In this document: piece after piece, positions 49,324 to 58,584 of the stretch
Layout of the letters: the number at the start of each line of letters is the position of its first letter
Position numbering within the stretch: position 1 is the first letter of the stretch
From: Burkholderiales bacterium
GTDB lineage: Bacteria > Pseudomonadota > Gammaproteobacteria > Burkholderiales > Burkholderiaceae_F
Direction of reading: 5' to 3'
Assembly (NCBI GenBank): GCA_020248865.1
Contig: JADCGS010000006.1
Span: 62,001 to 126,000 of the forward strand
Length of the DNA stretch: 64,000 nt
Notes under the pieces: model-generated
What the model was told of the DNA's origin: nothing
Seen by the model: the letters and a program-made list of their open reading frames with translations, nothing else
The model's database searches: none
Made by a program: the position numbers and the translations under genes

Positions 49324-50988
49324 GTGCGGGTCCGCGGTGCCCTTGCGCTGCGCGACAACGGGTCGGGCGCGTCGAGCGGCTGCCGCAGTCGCCGGCCCCG
49401 CATTACCGGCCCCCATTGCCGGACCCGCTCGCCGGCCCGACTTGCTGATCCGCCCGCCGCCTTGTCCTCGCCCCCGCCGTCGCCATCCTCGCTCCCGGGC
49501 GTTGCCGACGCACCATCCCCCGCCGTGGCGCCTCGGCATGGCCGCAACTTCCTGCTCAACCTGGTCGGCAATCTCGCGCCGCTGGCTGCGGCGCTGCTCG
49601 CCGTGCCGCTGCTGCTCGAGCTTGCCGGTGTCGAGCGGCTCGGCGTGCTGGCACTGATCTGGACCGTGACCGGCTATCTCAGCCTCCTCGACCTCGGCCT
49701 GGGCCGCGTTTTCGTGCGGCGCTTTGCGCGCGCCGATACCGCCGCCGACCTGCAGCGCGAGGCTGCGCTGCTGCGCCGTGTCTGTCTGGGGGCCGGTTTG
49801 CTCGCGCTGGGCACTGGCGCGCTGCTTGCGCTCGCCCTGCCCTTTGCGCACTGGCTCGGCCCGGACTCTGCGCTCGCGCCCGAGCTGCCCGCGGCCGTGT
49901 GGGCAGTGGCGCTCACGCTGCCTGCGGTGATTGTCACCAGCCTGCTGCGCGGCGCCCTCGAAGGCCGCATGCGCTTTGGCGCCTCCAATGCGCTCAAGCT
50001 GGTGTTTGGCGCGCTGACCTTCCTGGCGCCAGCGCTGGCGGCGCTGGTCACGCCTTCGCTTGGCGCGATGGCGGCAGGCATCGCGGTGGTGCGCGTGCTC
50101 GGCCTCCTGGCTCACGTCCACCAGGCCGCGCCGATGCTTTGGCCTGCCGCCTGGAGCACGGCCCGGGCCGGGGCCGGGGAGCTTGGTCCGGCGCTGCGCG
50201 AGGGCGGCTGGATCACGGTGACCAACGTCGTCAGCCCACTGATGGTGAGCTTCGACCGTTTTGCGGTGGGCGCGCTGGTTTCGCTGGCGGCGGTGTCGCA
50301 CTACAGCGTGCCGCAGGAGGCCGTGCTCAAGCTGCTGCTGGTGCCGCTGGCGCTGGCCACCGCGCTGTACCCGGTGCTGGCGCGCGGTGAGGCGGCCGAT
50401 CCGGCCGGCAGCGCCGCGCGCCGCCGCCTGGGCGCGCGCAGCATGGACTCGGTGGTCTCCGTGGCCCTGCCGCTGGCGCTGGGCATGGCGCTGGTGGCCG
50501 AGCCGGCGCTGGCGCTCTGGCTGGGGCGCGACTTTGCCGCGCAGGCTGCCACCCCGGCGGCCGTGCTGGCGGTGGGGATGCTGGCGATGTCGGTGGCGCA
50601 GGTGCCGTACGCCGCGCTGCAGGCGCGCGGCCGCGCCGACCTCACCGGCAAGCTGCACCTCATCGAGCTGCCGCTCTTCGCCGTGGCCGTGTGGTGGCTC
50701 ACCGAGCGCCTGGGTATTGCCGGCACCGCCGTGGCCTGGGCGCTGCGCAGCGTGGGCGACCTGGCCGCCGTGCTGTGGCTGGCCATGCGCGAGCAACTGC
50801 TGCCGCCCGCGGGCGCGGCCACGATGCGCATCGGCGCCGCAGTCGCGCTGGCTGCGGCCGCTGCGGCGCTGCGCGCGGCCGACGGTCCCGCGTGGGCGCT
50901 GCTTGCCTTGCTGGTCCCCAGCGCGCTGCTCGCCGCCGCCGCCGCTCGCGCGGCCTGGCGCAGCCGCGGCGCCGGGGAGCTGGCATGA
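49324..50988 (+). CDS. Wzx-type polysaccharide flippase (MOP superfamily)
   Basis: A 554-residue membrane protein with about 12-14 hydrophobic segments beginning NFLLNLVGNLAPLAAALLAV, the usual start of oligosaccharide flippases, with LGRVFVRRFARAD after the second helix and FAVGALVSLAAVSHYSVPQE. It probably moves a lipid-linked glycan across the inner membrane. The first 70 residues are Pro/Arg/Ser-rich and probably not part of the fold; a GTG at 49525 just before the first helix is an alternative start. The GTG at 49324 has GGGGAG upstream. The stop overlaps the next start. Confidence 0.82.
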   Translation: MRVRGALALRDNGSGASSGCRSRRPRITGPHCRTRSPARLADPPAALSSPPPSPSSLPGVADAPSPAVAPRHGRNFLLNLVGNLAPLAAALLAVPLLLELAGVERLGVLALIWTVTGYLSLLDLGLGRVFVRRFARADTAADLQREAALLRRVCLGAGLLALGTGALLALALPFAHWLGPDSALAPELPAAVWAVALTLPAVIVTSLLRGALEGRMRFGASNALKLVFGALTFLAPALAALVTPSLGAMAAGIAVVRVLGLLAHVHQAAPMLWPAAWSTARAGAGELGPALREGGWITVTNVVSPLMVSFDRFAVGALVSLAAVSHYSVPQEAVLKLLLVPLALATALYPVLARGEAADPAGSAARRRLGARSMDSVVSVALPLALGMALVAEPALALWLGRDFAAQAATPAAVLAVGMLAMSVAQVPYAALQARGRADLTGKLHLIELPLFAVAVWWLTERLGIAGTAVAWALRSVGDLAAVLWLAMREQLLPPAGAATMRIGAAVALAAAAAALRAADGPAWALLALLVPSALLAAAAARAAWRSRGAGELA

Positions 50989-51752
50989 CCGACAACGGCC
51001 AATGCATCGCAGGTGGCGTCACCGCCTCGGTGGTCAGCCACGGCCAGGGGGCGCTGCTCACCGATCTGCTCGAAGACTTGGCCCGGCTCGCGCCGCCACA
51101 GCTGGCGCATCTCGTCATCACGCTCAACCTGCCGGAACAAGCCCCGCGCCTGCCGGCGCTGCCGTTCCGCGTGACCGTGCTGCGCAACGCGGCGCCGCTG
51201 GGCTTTGGCGCCAACCACAACGCCGCCTTTGCTCATTGCACGAGCGACTGGTTCTGGATTCTCAACCCCGACCTGCGCCTGCCGGCCGACCCGCTGCCGG
51301 CACTGCTGGGCGCGGCGCGGCCGTCAGACGCCATCGTCGCCCCGCAGGTCATCGAGGCCGGCCGCGTGGCCGATGCCGCGCGCCTGCTGCCCACGCCCGC
51401 GCGCCTGGTGCGCCGCCGCCTGTTCGGCCAACGCCAGCTCGCAGAAGAGCAGGGCGGCCGCTACGACTGGCTGGCCGGGATGTGCCTGCTGGTGCGCAGC
51501 GCCGCCTTCCGCACGTTGGGCGGCTTCGACGAGCGCTACCGCATGTACTGCGAGGACGTGGACCTGTCGTTGCGCGCCCAGCTGGCCGGCGGCACGCTGC
51601 AGCAGGTGGCTGGCGCCCGGGTGCAGCACGAAAGCCAGCGCGCCAGCCGCCGCTCACTGCGTTACCTGACCTGGCATGTGCAAAGCATGCTCAGGCTGTG
51701 GGGCAGCGCGGCGTATCGCCGGTACCGGCGGCGGCAGCGGCAGGGGGGCTGA
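50985..51752 (+). CDS. Glycosyltransferase family 2
   Basis: A 255-residue GT-A protein. VTASVVSHGQGALLTDLLED opens the fold, LGFGANHNAAFAHC and WFWILNPDLRLP give the DxD-like NPD motif, and GGFDERYRMYCEDVDLSLRA carries the ED.D acceptor motif of rhamnosyl- and other GT2 transferases. It overlaps the flippase stop by four bases (ATGA). Rhamnosyl transfer is plausible given the nearby rfb genes, but it is inference. Confidence 0.88.
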   Translation: MTDNGQCIAGGVTASVVSHGQGALLTDLLEDLARLAPPQLAHLVITLNLPEQAPRLPALPFRVTVLRNAAPLGFGANHNAAFAHCTSDWFWILNPDLRLPADPLPALLGAARPSDAIVAPQVIEAGRVADAARLLPTPARLVRRRLFGQRQLAEEQGGRYDWLAGMCLLVRSAAFRTLGGFDERYRMYCEDVDLSLRAQLAGGTLQQVAGARVQHESQRASRRSLRYLTWHVQSMLRLWGSAAYRRYRRRQRQGG

Positions 51753-51804
51753 GCGTGGCGCGCGGCACTCAGGCGCAGGGGCCGCAGTTCCGTAGACTGC
51801 CGGC

Positions 51805-52176
51805 ATGAGTACGCCCACTTCGCCGCCCCCTGCGCCTGCGCCGGCGGCCACGCCCGCCGGTGCGGCACCGCAGGCCATTGTCGAGCAGAAGCGCGTCGGC
51901 ACGCGGCTGCGCCTGACCATCACCTTCCCGGTACGCACCCGGCTGCGCCGCCAGCGACCCGACGGCCGCGGCGAGCCGGCGTACTTCGTGCAGTCGTTTG
52001 TGATCGAGAACGGCAGCGCGGTGGCGGCCTCCGGTCACCTGGGCCCCTACATGGCGGCCACGCCGCTGGTGGAAGTGGACATCATCGCGCCGTTGCCCGG
52101 CGAGGCGCTGCAGCTCACGTGGAGCGACAGCCGCGGGCGGCAGTATCGGCAGACAATCAAGGCGCACTCCGGCTAG
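51805..52176 (+). CDS. SoxZ-like protein, solitary
   Basis: A 123-residue protein. After a Pro/Ala-rich leader of about 25 residues it shows VGTRLRLTITFPVRTRLRRQ, DGRGEPAYFVQSFVIENG, LGPYMAATPLVEVDI and LQLTWSDSRGRQYRQTIKA. Strand order and the F...ENG, P.MA.NP-like and TW.D..G motifs match SoxZ, the half of the SoxYZ carrier for thiosulfate oxidation. No soxY, X, A or B gene is adjacent; it sits among glycosyltransferases. A SoxY-like gene lies about 9.5 kb downstream. The match is by eye. Confidence 0.65.
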   Translation: MSTPTSPPPAPAPAATPAGAAPQAIVEQKRVGTRLRLTITFPVRTRLRRQRPDGRGEPAYFVQSFVIENGSAVAASGHLGPYMAATPLVEVDIIAPLPGEALQLTWSDSRGRQYRQTIKAHSG

Positions 52177-52232
52177 GCGCTTTATCGCGGACCGGTTGCT
52201 TCACCGTTACGGCCGCGCGGTTTCGGAGTCAG

Positions 52233-53624
52233 TCACCTGAGGCCCTTCGCGCGCAGCGACTCGTGCAACTCCTTGTGCAAACGGCCCAGTTCCCGGTCAA
52301 TGTACTTCTTGCGATGGACGCGATAAACGCGGCAGCCGGGAAACCACGGCGACGCCTCGCCCTCGAGCATCCAGCGCCACTCGACGGCGTTTGCGAACAG
52401 CACCTTCGCGTCCAGACCCATGGCCGCCCGAAGATGCACGCTCGTGCTGCTGACCCCCACGATCTCGTCGGTGACCGCCAGATAGCCCATGAGAACCTCG
52501 AGATCGTCCTGGATCCAGGAGAAGTCAGGGCAGGGGCGACCAAGCCCCTCCTCGAAGCTGGCGTGCTCGCCCGGCTCCGGGTTTCGCTGGTAGGCCAGGA
52601 CGGTGCCGGGCATGTCGCGGAGCACTTCGCCGAGTCGCTTGGGCGAGGTTTCCTTGAACAGGCGCATTTCGTCGACTTCCGCCTTCATGCCTGCGCGCCA
52701 GTTGACGCCGATGTACGGTGGCGGGCCGACTTCAGCCAGTCGCGCGCGGGCCTGATCCACCTTTTCCGGTATGGCGCTGAACCTCACCGGAGGCGGCGTG
52801 GAGTTGTCCTCGCCCGTCATAAAGGGCAGGTCGCCGGCGCAGATGTTCAGCGAGCGGCCGAGCAACGGCAGGATGGTTTGCTCGTTGTAAAGCTCGTCTG
52901 CGTACCCGGTTGCCGCGACCATCCGCCGCACCTTCGCCTCGGCCCCGTAGCCGATTCTGGCGCCGCGCGCCTTGAGAATGGGCGCGTAGCGCAGGAAGAA
53001 GAGGACATCGCCCAGGCCCTGCTCCGGCAGCACCACGACCAGCTTGCCGTCCAGCCGACTGGGCAGCGGCGAGACGGGGTACTTGAGGTCGAGCGCCCGG
53101 TACTCCCTGAGCTTGTCGATCCGGTTGTAGCGCCACTGGTATAGACGCCACCCTTGTGGAAAGTCGCCATGGCCAAGGCACAGTTCGGCCAGGTGGAACG
53201 GTATCTTCGGATCGTCTGGCTTGAACGCGTAATAGCGCGAGAAGGAGTTGCGGGCGACTTCGTATCGGTCTGTCAGCCACGCGACATAGGCGAGATTCCG
53301 CAACCCTTCGAGATAGTTCTCGTTCAGCGCGACGGCGCGACTGAAGTACTCATACGAATCTTCGATCTGCCCGGTCATCCGCAGCATGTAGCCGAAGTTG
53401 TTGTGCGTCTCGGCGTTGGTCGGGTCGGCGTTGAGTGCGCGGCGGAAGAACGTCTCCGCCTCGGCGTGACGCTGGTTGATGGTGAGGACTAGCGCCTTCA
53501 GGCCGAGAAGCCGGGCGTCATTCGGGGTGCTGCCGAGCCCGAGTTCCACCAACTGTGCCGTGGCGGCCCAGTTCCCCTGATTGGCGTAGGCGGCCGCCTG
53601 GTTGTAGTAATCAATCTGGATCAT
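52233..53624 (-). CDS. TPR protein with GT9/heptosyltransferase-like C-terminal domain
   Basis: A 463-residue protein: N-terminal TPR repeats (about 1-160, for example AETHNNFGYMLRMTGQIEDS) followed by a domain with KLVVVLPEQGLGDVLFFLRY, which resembles the N-terminal loop of GT9/heptosyltransferase-like enzymes (QGLGD), and YIGVNWRAGM and GYLAVTDEIVGVSSTSVHL, the nucleotide-sugar site region of that fold. Similar TPR-glycosyltransferase proteins occur in surface glycosylation clusters. Donor unknown. Confidence 0.75.
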   Translation of the reverse strand: MIQIDYYNQAAAYANQGNWAATAQLVELGLGSTPNDARLLGLKALVLTINQRHAEAETFFRRALNADPTNAETHNNFGYMLRMTGQIEDSYEYFSRAVALNENYLEGLRNLAYVAWLTDRYEVARNSFSRYYAFKPDDPKIPFHLAELCLGHGDFPQGWRLYQWRYNRIDKLREYRALDLKYPVSPLPSRLDGKLVVVLPEQGLGDVLFFLRYAPILKARGARIGYGAEAKVRRMVAATGYADELYNEQTILPLLGRSLNICAGDLPFMTGEDNSTPPPVRFSAIPEKVDQARARLAEVGPPPYIGVNWRAGMKAEVDEMRLFKETSPKRLGEVLRDMPGTVLAYQRNPEPGEHASFEEGLGRPCPDFSWIQDDLEVLMGYLAVTDEIVGVSSTSVHLRAAMGLDAKVLFANAVEWRWMLEGEASPWFPGCRVYRVHRKKYIDRELGRLHKELHESLRAKGLR

Positions 53625-53630
53625 GGTGCC

Positions 53631-54311
53631 TCAAGCATGCCTTTGGTCGACGCGCAACATGGCCGCACGCTCGCTGTACCACTCGCTCGCATACTCACAG
53701 TCGACGTAATCATCGAAGTACGGACCGCCAAGGGTAAAGTGCACGAGCGCGGCCTCGCCACTGGGGGCCTGATATCCGACCAGGTGATTCCAACGCGGCG
53801 GCAGGCTGCCGATCAGGTTGTCGTTACTCAGCCACTTGAACTGGTGCAGCTCCAGCCCGGTGGCTCGGTTGACGTAATCGGGCGTCAGTGCGCGGCAGCG
53901 CGCGTTGTTGAACAGCATCACGCTCGACCAGTTCTTCTTCTCGTACTTGGTCTGTACCGCGCCGAGGAACTTGGTGTCTTCCTTGGGCTGGTGGTCGTGC
54001 TTGACGCACATAACCGCATAGCGCTCGTCGCGCAGCGCCCACAGCCCGGCGATGTCATCGCGCATCAGCATGTCGCAGTCCATGAACACCGACCAGCCTT
54101 CGTAGCCCGACAGGTAAGGCGTCAAGAAGCGCGAGAACGAGAAGTCGGTGGACTGCAGGGGGTTGCGTTCACGGGTGTACAGGCCGCCGAGCTGGGACAA
54201 GGCCAATGGAGCAATGGTCACGGGCTGGCTGGCACGCGCATTGATGCTGTGGGCCAGCACGTTGTAGGCCACGCTTTCGCGTGGGTCGAAACCGATGAAG
54301 ACGCGGATCAC
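53631..54311 (-). CDS. Putative glycosyltransferase (GT8-like)
   Basis: A 226-residue protein opening MIRVFIGFDPRESVAYNVLA, with FSRFLTPYLSGYEGWSVFMD followed by CDM, which provides a DxD-like MDCDM motif, and FNNARCRALTP. The order fits GT-A folds related to GT8 and to bacterial glycosyltransferase-like proteins that act on surface glycans. It ends six bases before the upstream start of the TPR gene's reading region, so the two are one transcription unit with this gene first. Confidence 0.78.
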   Translation of the reverse strand: MIRVFIGFDPRESVAYNVLAHSINARASQPVTIAPLALSQLGGLYTRERNPLQSTDFSFSRFLTPYLSGYEGWSVFMDCDMLMRDDIAGLWALRDERYAVMCVKHDHQPKEDTKFLGAVQTKYEKKNWSSVMLFNNARCRALTPDYVNRATGLELHQFKWLSNDNLIGSLPPRWNHLVGYQAPSGEAALVHFTLGGPYFDDYVDCEYASEWYSERAAMLRVDQRHA

Positions 54312-54479
54312 TAGGGCTCCCCCGGGGCGGATGCAGGTCCCGCCGAAACGCGCGATTCTAGGGCGCCATGCGTCCGGTTACTCCGGGGCGGCTTTCATCC
54401 GTCCGGCCACGATCTCGGCCGGAGTATCCTGCGCGCCTTTGCAGGGCTGGCCCCTGTCGCTCGCGTGCAGCAGCGTTAG

Positions 54480-56060
54480 ATGCAGATCACCCTCGAGCAG
54501 TACGAAAGCATTCGACCCGTCGCCACCGTGAAGGTGGGCGAGAAGGCGCTTAACTACGCCATCCCCAACCAGATGGCGCACTGGCGCGTGCAGACGCTCT
54601 TCACCAAGGAGCCGGCGACGATCCAGTGGCTCGACCGCCTCAAGCCGGGCATGGTGCTGCTCGATGTCGGCGCCAACGTCGGCATGTACACGGTCTTCGC
54701 CTCGGTCGCCAAGGGAGCCACTGTTTACTCCTTCGAGCCCGAGTCGCAGAACTTCGCTCAGCTCGCCAAGAACATCGTTATCAACAACGTTCAGCCGCTG
54801 GTCACGCCGTTCTGCGCTGCCTTCTCGGACGAGATCCGGCTCGACCGGTTGTACCTGTCGGAATTCAAGTGGGACGGCGGTTCGAGCTGCCACTCTTTCG
54901 GCGCCGAGGTCGGCTTTGACCTCAAGGCGCGCCCCTCGCCGTTTGCCCAGGGCTGTGTGAGCTGGACCATCGATGAGGCGGTGCGCACTGGCGTCATTCC
55001 GGTGCCCGAGTTCATCAAGATCGACGTCGACGGTTTCGAGCACAAGGTCATTGCTGGCGCACGCCAGACGCTGCAGGACCCGCGGGTGCGCTCGCTGTGC
55101 ATCGAGATCAATACCAATCTCGCCGAGCACCAGGCGCTGATCCGCGAGTTGGCGGCGCTGGGCTTCCACCATGACGCGCGCCAGGTGGAGCTGGTCACCC
55201 GTCAGGAGGGTGCCTTCACCGGCTGTGCGGAGTTTGTGTTTGACCGCATTCGCACCGACGAGCTAAAAGTCGAGCAGGCCTTCGTGCGCACGCCGCTGCC
55301 GGCCTCGCTGTCGGCCGAGACCGAGGCGGCCTTCGAGCAGGTGATCCGCAAGATCAAAGACTGCCCTGTCACCACCGAGCCGTTCCCGTTCGTGGTGATT
55401 GACGAGATCTTCCCGCCCGCGTACCACGCGCGCATGCAGGAGATGTTCCCGCGCGATGCGGAGTTGACGCCACTGTCTGAGACCGGCCGAACCGCCAATG
55501 CCTACAAGGAACGGCTGGTCAGCCTGTTCAACGACGAGCACTTCGACAAGCTCGACCCCGAGCGCCGTGCTTTCTGGGCCGAGTTCGCGCGCTGGATGTA
55601 CTCGGAGCGCTTCATCAACTCGGTGGTGCAGAAGTTCCTGCCCTGGTGCGCCAACCGGCTGGCGCAGGTCAAGGAGCGATCCGGCGACCTGCGTGTGCGC
55701 AGCGACGCGCTGCTGGTGAGCGACCGCACCGACTACGCCATCGGCCCGCACACCGATGCCGCACACCGGCTCATCACCTTCCTGTTCTACATGCCGCAGG
55801 ACGACCAGTATCGCGCCTACGGCACCTCGCTGTTCCGGCACGTTGATCCCAAGTTCTTCTGTCCGGGCGGGCCGCACTATCCGTTCGACGACTTCCGCAA
55901 GTTCGGCACCGTGGAATTCCTGCCCAACCGGCTGCTGACCTTCGTTCGCACCGGCCGCTCGTTCCACGGGGTGGAGCAGATCACCGAGCCCGAGCTCGAC
56001 CGCCGGCTGCTCATCAACAACGTCCGCCTGCTTGACGCCTACGCAGGCCAGGGAGCTTGA
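54480..56060 (+). CDS. FkbM methyltransferase fused to a 2OG-Fe(II) oxygenase-like domain
   Basis: A 526-residue two-domain protein. The first half (about 1-260) is an FkbM-type SAM methyltransferase: VLLDVGANVGMYTVFAS (motif I), VYSFEPESQNFAQL, FIKIDVDGFEHKVIAGA. The second half (about 275-520) has the iron ligands of 2-oxoglutarate oxygenases: His424 and Asp426 in GPHTDAAHRLITFLFYMP and His496 in GRSFHGVEQI, with an Arg after it. Substrates are unknown; both activities would suit modification of a sugar. The junction is a continuous frame with no stop. It is divergent from the GT8-like gene. Confidence 0.82.
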   Translation: MQITLEQYESIRPVATVKVGEKALNYAIPNQMAHWRVQTLFTKEPATIQWLDRLKPGMVLLDVGANVGMYTVFASVAKGATVYSFEPESQNFAQLAKNIVINNVQPLVTPFCAAFSDEIRLDRLYLSEFKWDGGSSCHSFGAEVGFDLKARPSPFAQGCVSWTIDEAVRTGVIPVPEFIKIDVDGFEHKVIAGARQTLQDPRVRSLCIEINTNLAEHQALIRELAALGFHHDARQVELVTRQEGAFTGCAEFVFDRIRTDELKVEQAFVRTPLPASLSAETEAAFEQVIRKIKDCPVTTEPFPFVVIDEIFPPAYHARMQEMFPRDAELTPLSETGRTANAYKERLVSLFNDEHFDKLDPERRAFWAEFARWMYSERFINSVVQKFLPWCANRLAQVKERSGDLRVRSDALLVSDRTDYAIGPHTDAAHRLITFLFYMPQDDQYRAYGTSLFRHVDPKFFCPGGPHYPFDDFRKFGTVEFLPNRLLTFVRTGRSFHGVEQITEPELDRRLLINNVRLLDAYAGQGA

Positions 56061-56062
56061 AC

Positions 56063-56623
56063 ATGACCGACGCTGCCGCCGTGGCTGACAAGAAGACCAT
56101 CAGCGAGGACTACCGCCGCATGCAGGAAGAGCTGCACAAGAACCCCAATTACGGGGTCGCGAGCGTGCAGTACGCCCCGCTGGTGGCGCAGGTGCTCGAT
56201 GCCGTGAAGGCCGACCGCCTGCTCGACTACGGCGCCGGCAAAGGCCGGCTGGGGCAGACGCTGGGGCAGATCATGAAGCGGCCTATCCAGATCCAGCACT
56301 ACGACCCGGCCATCCCCGAGTGGTCGGGCCGGCCACAGCCGAGCCCGGTCAGCGCCTGCATCGACGTGCTGGAGCACATCGAACCCGAGCTGCTCGACAC
56401 CGTGCTCGACGACCTGCGTGACCTCACCACCGGCCACGGCATCTACACGGTGCACACCGGCCCGGCCGTCAAGGTGCTGCCCGATGGCCGCAACGCGCAC
56501 CTGATCCAGCAGCCCCCTTCCTGGTGGCTGCCCAGGTTCATGGCGCGCTTTGACCTGGTGCAGTTCCAGCGCATGCCGCAGGGCTTCTGGGTGCTGGTCG
56601 AGGCCAAGCCCCGCGTTATCTAG
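56063..56623 (+). CDS. Class I SAM-dependent methyltransferase
   Basis: A 186-residue protein with DRLLDYGAGKGRLGQTLGQI (motif I GAGKG), HYDPAIPEWSG and ACIDVLEHIEPELLDTVLDD, a small Rossmann-fold methyltransferase with an acceptor-binding tail. It follows the fusion gene after two bases with GGGAG upstream, so the two are coupled. Target unknown. Confidence 0.8.
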   Translation: MTDAAAVADKKTISEDYRRMQEELHKNPNYGVASVQYAPLVAQVLDAVKADRLLDYGAGKGRLGQTLGQIMKRPIQIQHYDPAIPEWSGRPQPSPVSACIDVLEHIEPELLDTVLDDLRDLTTGHGIYTVHTGPAVKVLPDGRNAHLIQQPPSWWLPRFMARFDLVQFQRMPQGFWVLVEAKPRVI

Positions 56624-56680
56624 ATAGAGGCCGCCCACGGCGGCCCCGCAAAGGCGCCGCGCCCCGCGCGGCGGCACGTC

Positions 56681-57652
56681 ATGTCCGATATCCAGCAATT
56701 GGCGCGGCGCGTCCTGCGCATCGAGATGCAGGCGCTTGCCGAGGCCGAGCAGCGCCTCGGCGACGAATTCGAGCGCGCGGTGCGCCTGGTCCACTCCCGT
56801 GTGCCGCCCGGGCGCCTGGTGGTCGCCGGTGTTGGCAAGTCGGGCCACGTGGGCAACAAGATCGCCGCCACGCTGGCCAGCACGGGCACCCCGTCGTTCT
56901 TCGTCCACCCGACCGAGGCGGCCCATGGCGACCTCGGCATGGTCACGCCGGGCGACGTGGTGCTGGCCATCTCCTACTCCGGCCGCAGCGACGAGCTGCT
57001 GCTGCTGATGCCGTACTTCAAGCGGCACGGCATCCCGGTCATTGCCATGACCGGCAACGGCGGGGCACCGCTGGCGCAGGAAGCCGACGCCGTGATCGAT
57101 GCCATCGCCCGCGAGGAGGCCTGCCCAATCGGCCTGGCGCCCACCGCCAGCACCACGCTCACGCTGGCCCTGGGCGATGCGCTTGCCATGGCGCTGCTGG
57201 AGCTGCGCGGCTTCACCCGCGAGGACTTCGCCCAGACGCACCCCAGCGGCGCGCTGGGAAGGCGCCTGCTGATCCACGTGCGCGACATCATGCTCAAGGG
57301 CGAGGCCGTGCCGCGCGTGCAGCGGCAAACGTCGGTGCGTGACGCACTCGTGGAGATGAACCGCGGCGGCATCGGCATCACGGCGGTGGTCGAAGTCGAC
57401 GGTAGCCTCGCCGGTATCTTTACCGATGGCGACCTGCGCCGCGCGCTCGACCGCAACGTGGACATCTACCGTGCCAACGTGAGCGAGGTCATGTCCCGCT
57501 CGCCCAAGGTTGTACACGAGAACCAGCTCGCCGCCGTCATTCCGCAGATCATGGAGCAGTTCAAGGTCACGGCCGTGCTGGTCGTCGACGCACAGGGCAA
57601 GCTGGTCGGCGCAGTCAATGCGCGCATCCTGCTGCAAGCGAAGGTCATCTGA
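56681..57652 (+). CDS. kdsD: Arabinose-5-phosphate isomerase (KdsD/KpsF)
   Basis: Interconverts ribulose-5-phosphate and arabinose-5-phosphate for Kdo synthesis. The 323-residue protein has an SIS domain with GVGKSGHVGNKIAATLASTG, HPTEAAHGDLGMVTPGDVVL, SYSGRSDELL and HPSGALGRRL, then two CBS domains ending in AVLVVDAQGKLVGAVNARIL. Complete for the family. The stop overlaps the next ATG by one base (TGATG). Confidence 0.94.
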   Translation: MSDIQQLARRVLRIEMQALAEAEQRLGDEFERAVRLVHSRVPPGRLVVAGVGKSGHVGNKIAATLASTGTPSFFVHPTEAAHGDLGMVTPGDVVLAISYSGRSDELLLLMPYFKRHGIPVIAMTGNGGAPLAQEADAVIDAIAREEACPIGLAPTASTTLTLALGDALAMALLELRGFTREDFAQTHPSGALGRRLLIHVRDIMLKGEAVPRVQRQTSVRDALVEMNRGGIGITAVVEVDGSLAGIFTDGDLRRALDRNVDIYRANVSEVMSRSPKVVHENQLAAVIPQIMEQFKVTAVLVVDAQGKLVGAVNARILLQAKVI

Positions 57653-58584
57653 TGTCTGCCATCTACCGCCCGACGCTCGACGAAGTCGGCAAGTACGGCG
57701 AGCTGCGGCCCAACTTCATGTTCTGGCTGGCCGTGGCCGCCGTTTCGCGTCACGTGTGGTTCACCGCCGCCGTGATCGCGGCCAGCGCGCGTGTGAAGGA
57801 GGCTTCGGCGCTCCTGGCCGGTTTCTCCTGGTGGCCGGTGCTGATCGAGGCGCCCGCGCTGCTGGTCGCCGTGCTCGCATTCCTGCGGCGCCCGGACAGC
57901 GGGCCCTTGGCGCGTGCCGCGTGGCGGGCCGCGCCTGTGCTGCTTACCGTCGCCGGCCTCGGGCAACTGGCTTGGATCGGCTGGCAGTGGCTGGAAACCG
58001 ACCGCTACAGCGGATGGCTCACGGCGCTGGACCTGGGATTTGCGGTGGCCGTGATGCTCGCCCTGGCCTGGCTGTGGCGCTCGCCGTATGCCCGGGCCTT
58101 GTTTGCTGACTTTCCTCGACCGGCCGAGGGTGACGTTGCACCCGCGCCGCCGGCGCCCGCCGGCCCGGCTGCGGTCGATGGGCCACCGGTAGAGCCGGAG
58201 CCGCCCTTGCAGCCGCCTCCCAGCCGCACGGAAGCGTCCCTGGTGGACATGGAGCGCGTGGTGGCGCACTTTCGCAAGGGCGAGTACGCGGATGCCGAGT
58301 CGATCTGCCGCAACCTGCTGGTGCAGGAGCCCAACGACCCGGACGCGACCCACTTCCTCGGGCTCATGCGCCACTACCAGGGCGACGACGAGGAGGGTAT
58401 TCGCCTGCTCGAGCGCTCGGTCGCCTTGGTGCCCGGCTTCGTCAACTACCAGGCCAACCTAGCGGCGGTGTACCGCGCCATCGGCCGCACGCAAGACGCC
58501 GACCGGCTCGACGCCCGAGTGGCGGAGCTGGAAGGGCAGGGAGCGGGCACCGCCGGGCCGGCCCAGCCGCAGCCGGCGGGGTAG
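57652..58584 (+). CDS. Membrane protein with C-terminal TPR domain
   Basis: A 310-residue protein with about four hydrophobic segments in the first 150 residues (FMFWLAVAAVSRHVWFTAAV, LLAGFSWWPVLIEAPALLVA, AAPVLLTVAGLGQLAWIGW, LDLGFAVAVMLALAWLW), a Pro/Ala-rich linker (about 165-200) and TPR repeats (VVAHFRKGEYADAESICRNL, ATHFLGLMRHYQGDDEEGIR). The start YRPTLDEVGKYGELRPN and the following helices recall DUF2919 proteins; this is tentative. Function is not known. Confidence 0.7.
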   Translation: MSAIYRPTLDEVGKYGELRPNFMFWLAVAAVSRHVWFTAAVIAASARVKEASALLAGFSWWPVLIEAPALLVAVLAFLRRPDSGPLARAAWRAAPVLLTVAGLGQLAWIGWQWLETDRYSGWLTALDLGFAVAVMLALAWLWRSPYARALFADFPRPAEGDVAPAPPAPAGPAAVDGPPVEPEPPLQPPPSRTEASLVDMERVVAHFRKGEYADAESICRNLLVQEPNDPDATHFLGLMRHYQGDDEEGIRLLERSVALVPGFVNYQANLAAVYRAIGRTQDADRLDARVAELEGQGAGTAGPAQPQPAG

